64,000 nucleotides of DNA from JAIBAJ01 sp965284645 (GCA_965284645.1 OZ260106.1:2170001-2234000), one strand, 5' to 3'. Numbered from the stretch's first letter, positions 53,342 through 62,836 are shown. The notes: a model not told the origin generated them from the letters alone. Numbers and translations are program-made.

Positions 53342-53920
53342 TTATTTTTTACCAGTATTTTCTGGACCAGCAGCCACGTTACGGGTTGTTTTGATTCCCA
53401 CCACAACCGAAGTTGGCGTGTTCAACAAAGTCAAGCCATTTACTGAAATTTCCTTAACACGGATATCTTGTCCAATATCCAATTTGTCGATGCTAACCTC
53501 GATGAATTCTGGTAAGTCTTCTACCATACCGCGAACTTTAAGTTTACGGAATTTGGTTACCAATTTACCACCCGCCTTAACCCCAGGTGAATTACCAGTG
53601 ATTTTAACCGGAATTTCAATGGTCAAAGGTTTGCCAGGGAACAATTGTAAAAAGTCAACGTGAAGGATACGGTCATTGATGGGGTGGTATTGAACTTCTT
53701 TCACAGCAGCTTTGAAGGTACGGCCATCGATAGTTAAATCGGCCAATTTTACTTCTGGCGTGTAAATCAAAGGTTTAAATACTTTTTCTTCGGCTTGGAA
53801 ATGGATTTGCTCGGTGCCTCCATACAATACGCATGGAATTTGTCCAGCTGCGCGAACAGCTTTAGCATCTTTTGTCCCTACGTTCGCACGAGACGAACCG
53901 CTAATAGATACTGATTTCAT
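53342..53920 (-). CDS. rplY: 50S ribosomal protein L25 (Ctc form)
   Basis: It binds 5S rRNA in the large ribosomal subunit. The N-terminal L25 domain (about 1-90) has REVxxx-like KDAKAVRAAGQIPCVLYGG and HIDFLQL-like VDFLQL motifs. The C-terminal TL5-type domain (about 95-180) carries GVKAGGKL. The 192-residue Ctc form is usual. It follows prs, the common Bacteroidota order, with 41 bp between. Confidence 0.94.
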   Translation of the reverse strand: MKSVSISGSSRANVGTKDAKAVRAAGQIPCVLYGGTEQIHFQAEEKVFKPLIYTPEVKLADLTIDGRTFKAAVKEVQYHPINDRILHVDFLQLFPGKPLTIEIPVKITGNSPGVKAGGKLVTKFRKLKVRGMVEDLPEFIEVSIDKLDIGQDIRVKEISVNGLTLLNTPTSVVVGIKTTRNVAAGPENTGKK

Positions 53921-53961
53921 TTTTAGTTATTATTGATTATTGATTAGAAATTACAATTGAA

Positions 53962-54894
53962 TTAAACGATAAAATGCTCGGAAATGCTTTGATGCCTTAA
54001 TAGTTTGCTAATTACATCGGCAAACATGTCGGCACAGGATAGCACTTTAATCTTTGGACTTTGCTGTTTTAATGGAATGCTGTCGGTAACAATTAATTCC
54101 ACTAAGGATGATTTTTCAATATTTTCGTAAGCTTTTCCGCTTAAAATAGCATGGGTACACACCGCTCTTACACTTGAGGCTCCAGCAGCTGTAATCATAT
54201 CGGCAGCTTTGGATAAGGTACCAGCCGTATCACAAATATCATCCACCAATACCACATCACGTCCTTTAACATCGCCGATTATGGTCATGCTTTCGATTTC
54301 ATTGGCCTTGCTACGTGTTTTATGGCAAATGGTCATGTCCGTTTTAAGGTATTTGGCATAAGCTTTGGCCCTTCTTGTTCCTCCAATATCTGGTGAGGCC
54401 ACCTGAAGATTAGGCAAATTCAAGCTATGCAAATAAGGAAGGAAGATGGTGGATGCAAAAAGATGGTCAACAGGGAAATTGAAAAATCCTTGAATTTGAT
54501 CAGCATGTAAATCCATGGTCATTACACGCGTAAATCCAGCGGTTCCCAATAAGTCTGCCACTAATTTTGCCCCAATAGAAACACGAGCTTTATCCTTTCT
54601 GTCTTGTCTTGAAAAACCAAAGTAAGGTATTACGGCAACAATCTGACTGGCACTGGCACGCTTTGCAGCATCGGCCAAAAGCAACATCTCCATTAAATTG
54701 TCGGAAGGAGGAATAGTGGATTGAACTATAAAAACATCACATCCTCTAACCGATTCTTCAAAATAACAAGCAAACTCTCCATCGCTGAATTTATCTACCA
54801 CACAGGATCCTAAATCAGCTCCATATTTTTTTGCGATATTTTCAGCTAAAACTCGGGTAGCTGTCCCGGCGAAGATTTTTACCTTGTCAGACAT
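53962..54894 (-). CDS. prs: Ribose-phosphate pyrophosphokinase
   Basis: It makes PRPP from ribose 5-phosphate and ATP for nucleotide, His and Trp synthesis. The PRPP-binding loop DVVLVDDICDTAGTL is at about 217-231, and the flexible-loop and ATP motifs FGFSRQDRKDKAR at about 97-109 are intact. The 310-aa length is normal. A TATCTTTG box (54914-54921) precedes it, and rplY follows in the same operon. Confidence 0.96.
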   Translation of the reverse strand: MSDKVKIFAGTATRVLAENIAKKYGADLGSCVVDKFSDGEFACYFEESVRGCDVFIVQSTIPPSDNLMEMLLLADAAKRASASQIVAVIPYFGFSRQDRKDKARVSIGAKLVADLLGTAGFTRVMTMDLHADQIQGFFNFPVDHLFASTIFLPYLHSLNLPNLQVASPDIGGTRRAKAYAKYLKTDMTICHKTRSKANEIESMTIIGDVKGRDVVLVDDICDTAGTLSKAADMITAAGASSVRAVCTHAILSGKAYENIEKSSLVELIVTDSIPLKQQSPKIKVLSCADMFADVISKLLRHQSISEHFIV

Positions 54895-54913
54895 GGTTTT
54901 TCGAAAAGGGCTG

Positions 54914-54921
54914 CAAAGATA
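54914..54921 (-). promoter_or_regulatory. -7 box of the prs-rplY operon
   Basis: TATCTTTG on the minus strand is an exact TAnnTTTG match, 19 bases before the prs ATG. No clear TTTG box upstream. Confidence 0.5.
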
Positions 54922-54956
54922 GCCATTTTCTTAACAGCCACGCTATGTTTGAAGGA

Positions 54957-55703
54957 TTAATTCAAGAAAATCTTAAAGGTATATACCGATCCTGATTTCT
55001 CAAATACTTTTATCAGGTGTAAACCTTTGGAAATGCCTTGTAAATCAATCTTTTCACTTTGGTTTTTAAAGCTTCTTTCCCTTCTTCCATCTAAGCCCAA
55101 TACTTCAATCGATTCAATGCTGTTTTCTGGACTATTTTCTTCCAATTGGATATAGAGATAATGGGAAGCTGGATTAGGATAAACGATGTATTTTTCTTGA
55201 AAGGTTCTATATAAAACGGAATTAACCGTATCGCCGATAAAAAGGTTGAAACTTAAGCTATCTACGGCTACTACCGAATTGGCACTGTTTACAGCTACAG
55301 GCCAAACCACCACTACGTTTCCACCGATTCTAAGTTGGAGACCCGTATTGGGAAGTCCAAAATTTGGAAAGCCATAAATGGAACTTAAGCCAGGCTGCAA
55401 TTGTTGTACAGTTGCGGTATCGATGTAGGAAACTATCTGATCTGAAAATGAATCATTGCTTACTTTCACACCTAAACTTAATTGGCCTGAAAAAACTTGG
55501 TTGCCAACATTGATAATATTGGCATTGAGGGTTTCAATATTCGAAGGGGCAAGCACGATGGAATCAGAAAAACTAGAGTCGATTACCGTATTTCCGATGG
55601 TAGCACTCGAGATACTTAAAAACACTGCAGTTCCTTGAGCATAAGAATTTACCAGAAAAAGGGTGAAAAATAAACTGGCAAGAATGGCTTTACACGTTTT
55701 CAT
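54957..55703 (-). CDS. Secreted protein with T9SS sorting domain, function unknown
   Basis: The frame extends to a TTG at 55721, but a TATATTTG box (55719-55726) overlaps that codon, so the ATG at 55703 (248 aa) is the likely start. It gives a clean signal peptide ending SYAQG. The middle is beta-rich with no catalytic motif. The C-terminal 70 residues (KYIVYPNPASHYLYI...) form a T9SS type A sorting domain. Role unknown, probably cell-surface. Confidence 0.78.
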   Translation of the reverse strand: MKTCKAILASLFFTLFLVNSYAQGTAVFLSISSATIGNTVIDSSFSDSIVLAPSNIETLNANIINVGNQVFSGQLSLGVKVSNDSFSDQIVSYIDTATVQQLQPGLSSIYGFPNFGLPNTGLQLRIGGNVVVVWPVAVNSANSVVAVDSLSFNLFIGDTVNSVLYRTFQEKYIVYPNPASHYLYIQLEENSPENSIESIEVLGLDGRRERSFKNQSEKIDLQGISKGLHLIKVFEKSGSVYTFKIFLN

Positions 55704-55718
55704 GACGAATAATTTTGG

Positions 55719-55726
55719 CAAATATA
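55719..55726 (-). promoter_or_regulatory. -7 box that fixes the start of the T9SS gene
   Basis: TATATTTG on the minus strand fits TAnnTTTG 15 bases before the ATG at 55703. Confidence 0.5.
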
Positions 55727-55780
55727 CCTTTTAATAAATGGTAAAGTTTGATGTTTTTTTTATAATCTTACGCTTTCAAA

Positions 55781-57238
55781 ATGGATATTCTTTTGCAACT
55801 CGTTTCGAACCTAACTAAGGAGGAGTTAAGGTTTTTCAAACTGTACGCCTCCAGATTGAATGATTCTAAAGACAGAAAGGACTTGGAATTGCTTGATTTT
55901 ATTAGGAAATCTGGTTCTGAATATGAAGAGGATAAAATACTTAAGTTGCTGTACGGTACTGCCGGTAAAAATGCCTTTTATCGATTAAAAAACAGACTCA
56001 CCCAAGACCTTAGCAAAAGCTTGGTTTTACAGCATTTTGATGATGAAGAATTCAATAATACCTTGTATTTCATTTCTCTTTCAAAGTTGTTTTATAGAAG
56101 AAGTCAGTTTAAACTCTCTTTTTATTTTCTTCGGAAAGCTGAAAGGCAAGCAAAAGCACTCGAATTTTATGAGCTCTTGGAAATCATTTATGGTGATTAT
56201 ATCCGACTTTCCTATGAGTTGCTCACCATCGATCCTGCCTATTATATTGAACTAAGAAAGGAAAATTCCTCCCAATTGTTCAATCTCAGACAAATTGATG
56301 ATGTATTATCGGTGGTGAGTTATCGCTTGAAGGTAACGCAGAATTTCTCGCCAAAGGAGAATAACGTTTTGGACTTGTTGGAAAAAACAATTTCGAATTT
56401 TGCCCAAGATGAAGAATTGAAGAAAAGTCCGACCTTTCGAATTCGCATCTACCAAGCTGTAAGCCGTATTTTATTGCAAAGGCATGACTATCCCAATTTG
56501 GAAGTTTACCTTTTAAAAACGTATCAAGAATTCACATCCGATAGTTTATTCAATAAATCGAATCATGAAATAAAACTGCAAATGTTGACCTATTTGGCCA
56601 ATACTCTTTCTAAAACTGGTCAGAGTGAGAAATCTCTCCAATTTGCTGAAAAATTGAAGGTGGCCATGGATGAATTTGGCCGGCTTTATTATGAGAAATA
56701 TTTGTTTTTCTATTATAATTCCTTGGTAATTAATTACTTCAAAATTGATTTAGATAAGGGAATTGATTTGCTTGAACAAATGGGGCAAAACGATAACCTG
56801 AAATCCCCATTCTATGAACAGTTTATTTACCTTAACCTTGGAATATTTTATTTCGAGAAAGGTAATTTTCGTCAATCGGCCAGAAACATTACCAAACTAT
56901 ACCAACTTCCCGATTTTGCAAATGCCGATGTTAACCTACAATTTAGGGTGGCCATTGCTGAATTGATTGTTCGGTTCGAAATTCAGGATTTTGAATTCCT
57001 CGAACGCCGCATTGATCAAGTGAAGAAGGAATTTAAACCTCAACTTTCTGAACCCAATTTTGAATCGGAAACGAAAATGGTGGAATTGCTTAGACAAATG
57101 ACAAAACCAGGATTCAAAAAGAATAAGAAGCTAATGAATATTGTGGAGTGGTTCAGGTCAAACCGTTCAGAATTGGAGAATGAAGAGCAACTCATCAATT
57201 TCAATGATTGGATAAATAGCCGATTTAAAAGTAATTAA
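55781..57238 (+). CDS. Helical-repeat protein of unknown function
   Basis: A 485-residue cytoplasmic protein without signal peptide, made almost wholly of amphipathic helices in TPR-like pairs (for example LANTLSKTGQSEKSLQFAEKL and LNLGIFYFEKGNFRQSARNI). The N-terminus (LTKEELRFFKLYASRL, KNAFYRLKNRL) recalls conserved but uncharacterised Bacteroidota proteins. Probably a scaffold or regulatory binding protein; nothing in the neighbourhood narrows it down. Confidence 0.7.
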   Translation: MDILLQLVSNLTKEELRFFKLYASRLNDSKDRKDLELLDFIRKSGSEYEEDKILKLLYGTAGKNAFYRLKNRLTQDLSKSLVLQHFDDEEFNNTLYFISLSKLFYRRSQFKLSFYFLRKAERQAKALEFYELLEIIYGDYIRLSYELLTIDPAYYIELRKENSSQLFNLRQIDDVLSVVSYRLKVTQNFSPKENNVLDLLEKTISNFAQDEELKKSPTFRIRIYQAVSRILLQRHDYPNLEVYLLKTYQEFTSDSLFNKSNHEIKLQMLTYLANTLSKTGQSEKSLQFAEKLKVAMDEFGRLYYEKYLFFYYNSLVINYFKIDLDKGIDLLEQMGQNDNLKSPFYEQFIYLNLGIFYFEKGNFRQSARNITKLYQLPDFANADVNLQFRVAIAELIVRFEIQDFEFLERRIDQVKKEFKPQLSEPNFESETKMVELLRQMTKPGFKKNKKLMNIVEWFRSNRSELENEEQLINFNDWINSRFKSN

Positions 57239-57364
57239 TCAATTTCTTTATTCGGCTTTGCTATACTTTTTGAAACTACATTAAAGCAGTTCGTATGGAA
57301 AGAGTAACCTGCTGATTAATTTATGATGGATGATTCTAGCCTTTAAATAACCACTGTGGATGAA

Positions 57365-57557
57365 AAGCAAAGGCCCAGGCTCCGTACAATGCTATGCGGA
57401 GGTGTCGGGCAAGGATAGAGCGTGATACCCCGCAAGCCTGCTGCCCCCGAACCCTTTTGGGGGCAGCAGGCTGAGGAGTATTAGCGAAAGCCTGACCCAA
57501 CCGCCCTTGCAAAGGTTTAAATAAAGGTAGAATGGTTATGGCGGTTGGGGGCCCGCC
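57365..57557 (-). repeat. GC-rich dispersed repeat, single unit with strong central hairpin
   Basis: It contains CGGGCAAGGATAGAG and GCGAAAGCCTGACCCAACCG and ends GGGGGCCCGCC. The centre is a 13-14-bp perfect stem, GCCTGCTGCCCCC with GGGGGCAGCAGGC, absent from the other copies. In the 57239-57776 gap the 57239-57364 part shows nothing. Confidence 0.75.
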
Positions 57558-57606
57558 AAAAATTTATTACCCAAAATGGATTTTTAGACCAACTCGTTTT
57601 ACTTAA

Positions 57607-57634
57607 ACCTAGATTTCTTATGCCGAATTTGGGT
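57607..57634 (+). repeat. Minimal 28-bp MITE-like derivative with TAA duplication
   Basis: ACCTAGATTTCTTATGCC and GAATTTGGGT are the two element ends joined with no interior. TAA flanks both sides (57604-57606 and 57635-57637). Confidence 0.5.
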
Positions 57635-57693
57635 TAAATTTTGCAGGTCAATGTTTTCGATAACAAATTCGAGGATTGAGCTTGCAACAAAGC

Positions 57694-57731
57694 AAAATGC
57701 CACTTGCGAACCGAATCACAAATGGCATTTT
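57694..57731 (-). terminator. Probable terminator of glmS
   Basis: AAAATGCCA and TGGCATTTT arms (9 bp) around a 20-base loop, with TTTTGCTTTG following on the minus strand. Confidence 0.5.
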
Positions 57732-57776
57732 AGGTAGTTTAAATTTTGCTAAATTAAACTTTTGGTAGTTGTTGGT

Positions 57777-59618
57777 TTATTCAACCGTTACAGATTTGGC
57801 CAAATTTCTAGGTTGGTCGACATTGCAACCGCGCATCACCGCAATGTGGTAACTCAAGAGTTGCAAAGGAATAACCGAAAGCAAAGGCATCAAAAACTCC
57901 TCGGTCTCTGGAATTTCAATGTAATGGTTTGCCATACCTTTTACGGCTTCATCCCCTTCATTGATAATGGCAATGATTTGACCTTTTCTGGCTTTTACTT
58001 CTTGGATATTGCTAACTACTTTTTCATAATGCCCGCGTTTGGTGGCAATTACTACTACTGGCATTTCTTCGTCGATTAAGGCAATAGGTCCGTGTTTCAT
58101 TTCAGCAGCCGGATAGCCTTCAGCATGGATGTAAGAAATCTCCTTTAATTTCAAGGCGCCTTCCAGAGCAACTGGGAATTGGAACCCGCGTCCTAAATAC
58201 AAGCAATTGCTGGAATCTTTGTACAAAGAAGCGATATATTTGATATGGTCATTTTCTTTCAAAACCTTTTCCACTTTTAGCGGAATTTCGTCGAGTTCGT
58301 TGAGGTATTGAATGAATTTGGAGTGCGGAATAGTTCCTTTTTTCTGAGCCAGATAAAGCGCTAACATTGACAGTAGAGAAACCTGACCAGTAAAGGCTTT
58401 TGTAGAAGCAACCCCGATTTCTGGTCCAGCGTGGGTATAGCCTCCTGCATGGGTTGCGCGGGCAATTGAAGAACCAACCACGTTGCAAATACCGAAAATC
58501 AAAGCACCTTTACTTTTGGCAAGTTCAATAGCGGCTAGGGTATCGGCTGTTTCACCGCTTTGAGAAATGGCAATTACCACATCATTTTCATGAATGATAG
58601 GATTTCTGTATCGAAATTCGCTAGCATATTCTACTTCTACTGGGATTCTAGCCAAATCTTCAATCAAATATTCACCCACCAAACCGGCATGCCATGAGGT
58701 TCCACAAGCCACAATAATAAATCGGTTGGCATTCAAAATTCTTTGTTCGTATTCTTGCACCCCACCTAATTGGATAAATCCATGTTCAAGGTTTAGACGA
58801 CCACGCAAACAATCTTTTATGGAACGTACTTGTTCGTGTATTTCCTTAATCATGAAATGCTCATAACCACCTTTTTCCAGGGCTTCAAGCTGCATTTCCA
58901 ATTTTTGAATGGAAGGGGTAATATCCTTGTTCCGAATGGTTTTAATTTTTAGGCCTTCGGAAAGGTTGATGGTAGCGATTTCGCCATCTTCCAAGTACAC
59001 CACCTTTTTGGTATATTCTATGATTGGGGTAGCATCAGAGGCGCAGAAGAATTCACCATCTCCTAATCCCACCACCAAAGGACTACCCTTTTTGGCTGCA
59101 ACTAGTTCATTTGGATTGTCTTTAGAAAAGAGCACAATTGCATATGCGCCAACCACTTCATTTAGTGCAACACGAACTGCCTCTGTTAAGTCTAGATTTT
59201 CATTCTTTTTTATCTCTTCGATAAAATGGACTAGCACTTCTGTGTCTGTTTCACTTTCAAAAGTATGGCCGCGACGCATTAATTCTTCTTTAATGGTGGC
59301 ATAATTCTCAATGATACCATTGTGAATCAAAACCAATTCTTTGGATTGGGAATAATGAGGGTGGGCGTTGATGTCGTTTGGAACACCATGGGTTGCCCAG
59401 CGTGTATGGCCAATTCCTATTTGACCGCTTATGTCTTTACCGGCCGTAAAAAGTTCTAATTCGGATACTTTTCCTTGACGCTTGTAATTTTTGACAATGG
59501 TACCATCATGTAAGGCGATACCAGCGCTGTCGTATCCTCTGTATTCGAGTCTTTTAAGTCCTTTCACCAAAATAGGAAAGGCTTGTTTTTGGCCTAAGTA
59601 GGCAACAATTCCACACAT
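57777..59618 (-). CDS. glmS: Glutamine-fructose-6-phosphate aminotransferase
   Basis: It makes glucosamine 6-phosphate from fructose 6-phosphate and glutamine, the first step to UDP-GlcNAc. The N-terminal Cys2 (MCGIVAYLG) is the glutaminase nucleophile. Two SIS domains follow, with ACGTSWHAGLVGEYLIEDL at about 310-328 and SQSGETADTLAA at about 358-369. The C-terminus ends LAKSVTVE, as expected. The 613-aa length is normal. It is the last gene of the glgA-like/DUF4270/glmS run, 14 bp after DUF4270. Confidence 0.96.
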   Translation of the reverse strand: MCGIVAYLGQKQAFPILVKGLKRLEYRGYDSAGIALHDGTIVKNYKRQGKVSELELFTAGKDISGQIGIGHTRWATHGVPNDINAHPHYSQSKELVLIHNGIIENYATIKEELMRRGHTFESETDTEVLVHFIEEIKKNENLDLTEAVRVALNEVVGAYAIVLFSKDNPNELVAAKKGSPLVVGLGDGEFFCASDATPIIEYTKKVVYLEDGEIATINLSEGLKIKTIRNKDITPSIQKLEMQLEALEKGGYEHFMIKEIHEQVRSIKDCLRGRLNLEHGFIQLGGVQEYEQRILNANRFIIVACGTSWHAGLVGEYLIEDLARIPVEVEYASEFRYRNPIIHENDVVIAISQSGETADTLAAIELAKSKGALIFGICNVVGSSIARATHAGGYTHAGPEIGVASTKAFTGQVSLLSMLALYLAQKKGTIPHSKFIQYLNELDEIPLKVEKVLKENDHIKYIASLYKDSSNCLYLGRGFQFPVALEGALKLKEISYIHAEGYPAAEMKHGPIALIDEEMPVVVIATKRGHYEKVVSNIQEVKARKGQIIAIINEGDEAVKGMANHYIEIPETEEFLMPLLSVIPLQLLSYHIAVMRGCNVDQPRNLAKSVTVE

Positions 59619-59632
59619 AATGAGGGGGGGTA

Positions 59633-60970
59633 TTAGTTTTTAATTTCTATGTACTTTAATTTGATAAACAAAGCATTACTTGTTGCATTTGGTCCATTGA
59701 AAACCAAACGTTCGGCATAAATTGCTCCACCCGGACGGAGGATATCCAATCCTCTATCGATGGCGCCACTTTTTGCCAAGCCTTGTAAATAGCGAGTTAT
59801 TTGAAGTTCGTATTGTCCATCTGAATTTATTTCTGCGCCAAACGAGGCAGGATCTGAAATTTCGTAAGCATCTTTGGTGGCAATGGCCGTTCCATTTTCG
59901 TCCAAAGTTAAGGCAGTAAGTTTATTCGGACGTCGAAAGGTGTCGTAAGTACCATCTTGTGGTGATATAACCAGTTTGGCATCCACGATTGCAATTTTTT
60001 TGTTTCTGGCCAATTCCTGGATTCCTGGGAAGAAAAGCCTGGTTTTCATGGAATGCATGGCCTGAACATAACAGGAGGTCTTATTTAAATTGACAGAATC
60101 GGAAAGGGCTTCGAGGGATGATGTGGAATGGGTAAAATGATTGAAACTGCCTTTATCGGGAATCTTCATGTAAATATTTCCAGTACCGGTGGAGGTTTTG
60201 TAGTACAAGGTTAAACCTGAATAACCAGAAGAAAGATTGAGGTAATAGAATCCTCCAATGTTAGCGGATTGAGATGGATTTTCGGCTGTAACATACAAGC
60301 CTTTCATAAATTCTAAAAACGTATCAGCATCTTTCAATTTCATTCCTCCATTCGTAGAAGCTCCATCTCTAATGAAATTGCCAAAGGTTTTACTAAGTTT
60401 AATTCTTATTTGTGCCGGTTTATTTAAAGCACCAACATTTACGCTATCCAAATAATTGGGATAAATCCAACCGGTTCCGATAGGATTTTGGTCATAGTTG
60501 AAACTTCTATTTGATTTGTAGGACGAATCAGTGGCTAGGGTCATATCTTCTTGAACCTGGTATACTTTTACTTCCTGAGCGCCTAAATATTTGTCGGAAT
60601 TGCCATAAATGCTGCCTCCAATTGGGCTGTAAACCAAAGAAAGTACAACTGAATCAATTTCTGCCTGATCAAAAGTAGAGGCAAAGGTGCTATCCGAAAT
60701 AAGATCTACCGGATACACTTGCATGTAGATAGAGGAAGATGTTTTACCAAAAACGGGGTCAATTGCGGTACCTAAAATACCAGCAGAGCTTGTTGAGGTG
60801 GCAGGTTCATCTAAAAGTGAAAGTGCTTTAATGGCCGAACTGCCAGAATAGGTTACTTCTAAAAGATCTCCTTCCGGCAAAAGCTCATATCCTATCGAAT
60901 CGCTGTCCTTTTTACAAGATGCAATGGTTAGAGAGGCTAAAATTAGTAATGTAAGTATCCTATATCCCAT
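59633..60970 (-). CDS. DUF4270 lipoprotein
   Basis: A 445-residue lipoprotein with lipidated cysteine at about residue 19 (TIAS-C). The DUF4270 domain covers nearly the whole length, with SIGYELLPEGDLL at the start of the mature protein. The function of the family is unknown, but its position between a GT5-like gene and glmS is conserved across Bacteroidota and suggests a link with envelope sugar metabolism. Confidence 0.85.
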   Translation of the reverse strand: MGYRILTLLILASLTIASCKKDSDSIGYELLPEGDLLEVTYSGSSAIKALSLLDEPATSTSSAGILGTAIDPVFGKTSSSIYMQVYPVDLISDSTFASTFDQAEIDSVVLSLVYSPIGGSIYGNSDKYLGAQEVKVYQVQEDMTLATDSSYKSNRSFNYDQNPIGTGWIYPNYLDSVNVGALNKPAQIRIKLSKTFGNFIRDGASTNGGMKLKDADTFLEFMKGLYVTAENPSQSANIGGFYYLNLSSGYSGLTLYYKTSTGTGNIYMKIPDKGSFNHFTHSTSSLEALSDSVNLNKTSCYVQAMHSMKTRLFFPGIQELARNKKIAIVDAKLVISPQDGTYDTFRRPNKLTALTLDENGTAIATKDAYEISDPASFGAEINSDGQYELQITRYLQGLAKSGAIDRGLDILRPGGAIYAERLVFNGPNATSNALFIKLKYIEIKN

Positions 60971-61050
60971 TTATCAAAAAAATTGCGGAAAGAAACTAAA
61001 TTCCTCTCCGCAAAAGTATTCTTTATGAAAAATTAATTATTACCAATGCA

Positions 61051-61875
61051 TTAAGCTAGCTCAGTTACGCCTAGTAATACTTCATCATAAAACTCATTAT
61101 AAGCATCATGGTAGCTTTCTGGGTCTTGGTAACTCAAAATTGGCTTCTCTAGTGATTTTGCGTAAGTTTCCAAATCATTATTAACAGCTGAGGCTGCCAA
61201 TACAATACCATCGGCAAAGTCCATGGCATTCTTCATCAAAGTTACATAATCAGTATTGGCCAAATGTTCAACATCTGTTTTGCCAATTCCTTCCATCACG
61301 ATTTTTTTGGAGAAGCTAGGTTGGAAGTTTCCAGGGAAATCATCGTCGTATAAAGAAACAACGATTTTAGATTCTGCAAACAATGGATCCTCTTTCAAGG
61401 CCTTTTTAACTATCATAGGAAGGATGCTGCTCATCCAGCCATGGCAATGGATAATATCAGGAGCCCATCCTAGTTTGCGAACTGTTTCAATGACACCACG
61501 TGCGAAAAACACGGTGCGTTCGTCATTGTCTTGGTAAAAATTACCATCCTTGTCATAAGCCATTGTCTTACGTTGGAAGTAATCTTCATTGTCGATAAAA
61601 TAAACCTGCATCCTGGCACTCTGGATGGACGCCACCTTAATAATTAAGGGGTGGTCGTTATTATCCATGATTATGTTCATGCCCGACAAACGAATGACTT
61701 CATGTAATTGATTCCTTCGTTCATTGATCAATCCAAATCTTGGCATAAAGGTTCTTATTTCTTTTCCCCTTTCCTGGATTCCTTGGGGAAGGAATCGGGC
61801 TTTCTTCGACATTGGGGTTTCTTCTGTGTAAGGGAAAATTTCTTGGGAGACAAAAAGAACTTTTGCTTTCTTCAT
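61051..61875 (-). CDS. GT5-type starch/glycogen synthase N-terminal domain protein
   Basis: Only the N-terminal ADP-glucose-synthase-like half is present, 274 residues against about 480 in full GlgA. KVLFVSQEIFPYTEETPMSK (with Lys/Ser instead of the usual KTGGL) and the IIHCHGWMSSILPM motif are visible. The C-terminal GT-B half with its nucleotide-binding site is absent, so it may not be catalytic. This short form is found at the same place next to DUF4270 and glmS in many Bacteroidota, and so is probably a fixed family rather than a truncation. Confidence 0.8.
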   Translation of the reverse strand: MKKAKVLFVSQEIFPYTEETPMSKKARFLPQGIQERGKEIRTFMPRFGLINERRNQLHEVIRLSGMNIIMDNNDHPLIIKVASIQSARMQVYFIDNEDYFQRKTMAYDKDGNFYQDNDERTVFFARGVIETVRKLGWAPDIIHCHGWMSSILPMIVKKALKEDPLFAESKIVVSLYDDDFPGNFQPSFSKKIVMEGIGKTDVEHLANTDYVTLMKNAMDFADGIVLAASAVNNDLETYAKSLEKPILSYQDPESYHDAYNEFYDEVLLGVTELA

Positions 61876-61911
61876 TATGTTTTGCTTAAAAGAGCTGAAC
61901 TAAATTTTATG

Positions 61912-61943
61912 CAAAATTAAACACAATTTTTCCAATAAACAAA
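61912..61943 (-). promoter_or_regulatory. Promoter of the GT5-like/DUF4270/glmS run
   Basis: On the minus strand TTTG (61940-61943) and TAATTTTG (61912-61919) are 20 bases apart, an exact TTTG / TAnnTTTG match. Confidence 0.6.
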
Positions 61944-61990
61944 ATTCTTTTTCTTTGCCGGACGCAATTTCTACAAACAACCAACGAATT

Positions 61991-62836
61991 ATGAAGGTCA
62001 TCACTACTTCAAAATCCATGCATTCCCTAATAAAGGATTATAAATCAGAGGGGAAGGAAATTGGATTTGTCCCTACAATGGGGGCTTTACATGCAGGCCA
62101 TCTTTCTTTGGTTAGTAAATCAAAAGCTGAAAATGATTGTACGATTGTCAGTATTTTCGTTAATCCCAATCAATTTAATAATGCTTCCGACCTAGAAAAA
62201 TATCCAAGAACCTTCGAAAAAGACAAAGAAATGCTTGAAAAGGGTGGGGCAGATGTGCTCTTTTTTCCAAGCATTGATGAAATTTACCCGGAACCAGATC
62301 TTCGTAAGTTCGACTTCGGCAAACTTGAAAATGTGATGGAAGGTGAATTTCGTCCCGGTCATTTTAATGGGGTCGCTCAGGTGGTGAGTAGATTGTTTGC
62401 TATTGTTCAACCTAAAAAGGCCTATTTTGGAGAAAAGGATTTTCAACAATTGGCTATAATCCAGGCCATGGTCAGGCAATTGAATTTAGCTGTTGAAATT
62501 GTGCCTTGTCCGACTTTTCGTGAAGCAAATGGATTGGCCATGAGCTCCAGAAATGAAAGGCTTTCACCGGAAGGGCGAGAGAAAGCCAAATTGATATACC
62601 AAATTTTAAACGATGTTCAATCGCGATTGGCTTTAGTTCCAATTCCCCAATTGAAAGAGGAGGCTTGGCAGGCTATGGAGAATAGTGGTTTTCTTAAACC
62701 GGAATATTTTGAAGTCTCAAACGCACACACGCTTGAACCGGCCCTTACAATCGAACCCAATCAGCAGTATGTTATTTGCACGGCCGTTTGGTTGGAAGAG
62801 GTTAGATTGATCGATAATATTAGATTTCCTAAATAA
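61991..62836 (+). CDS. panC: Pantoate-beta-alanine ligase
   Basis: It joins pantoate and beta-alanine with ATP in pantothenate (CoA) synthesis. The ATG at 61991 gives MKVITTSKSMHSLI; the frame runs back to 61955 without an expected motif. The signature PTMGALHAGHLSLV (HxGH) is at about 27-40, FGEKDFQQL at about 144-152 and the KMSKS-like MSSRNERL at about 179-186. The 281-aa length is normal. It is divergent from the glmS cluster. Confidence 0.95.
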   Translation: MKVITTSKSMHSLIKDYKSEGKEIGFVPTMGALHAGHLSLVSKSKAENDCTIVSIFVNPNQFNNASDLEKYPRTFEKDKEMLEKGGADVLFFPSIDEIYPEPDLRKFDFGKLENVMEGEFRPGHFNGVAQVVSRLFAIVQPKKAYFGEKDFQQLAIIQAMVRQLNLAVEIVPCPTFREANGLAMSSRNERLSPEGREKAKLIYQILNDVQSRLALVPIPQLKEEAWQAMENSGFLKPEYFEVSNAHTLEPALTIEPNQQYVICTAVWLEEVRLIDNIRFPK

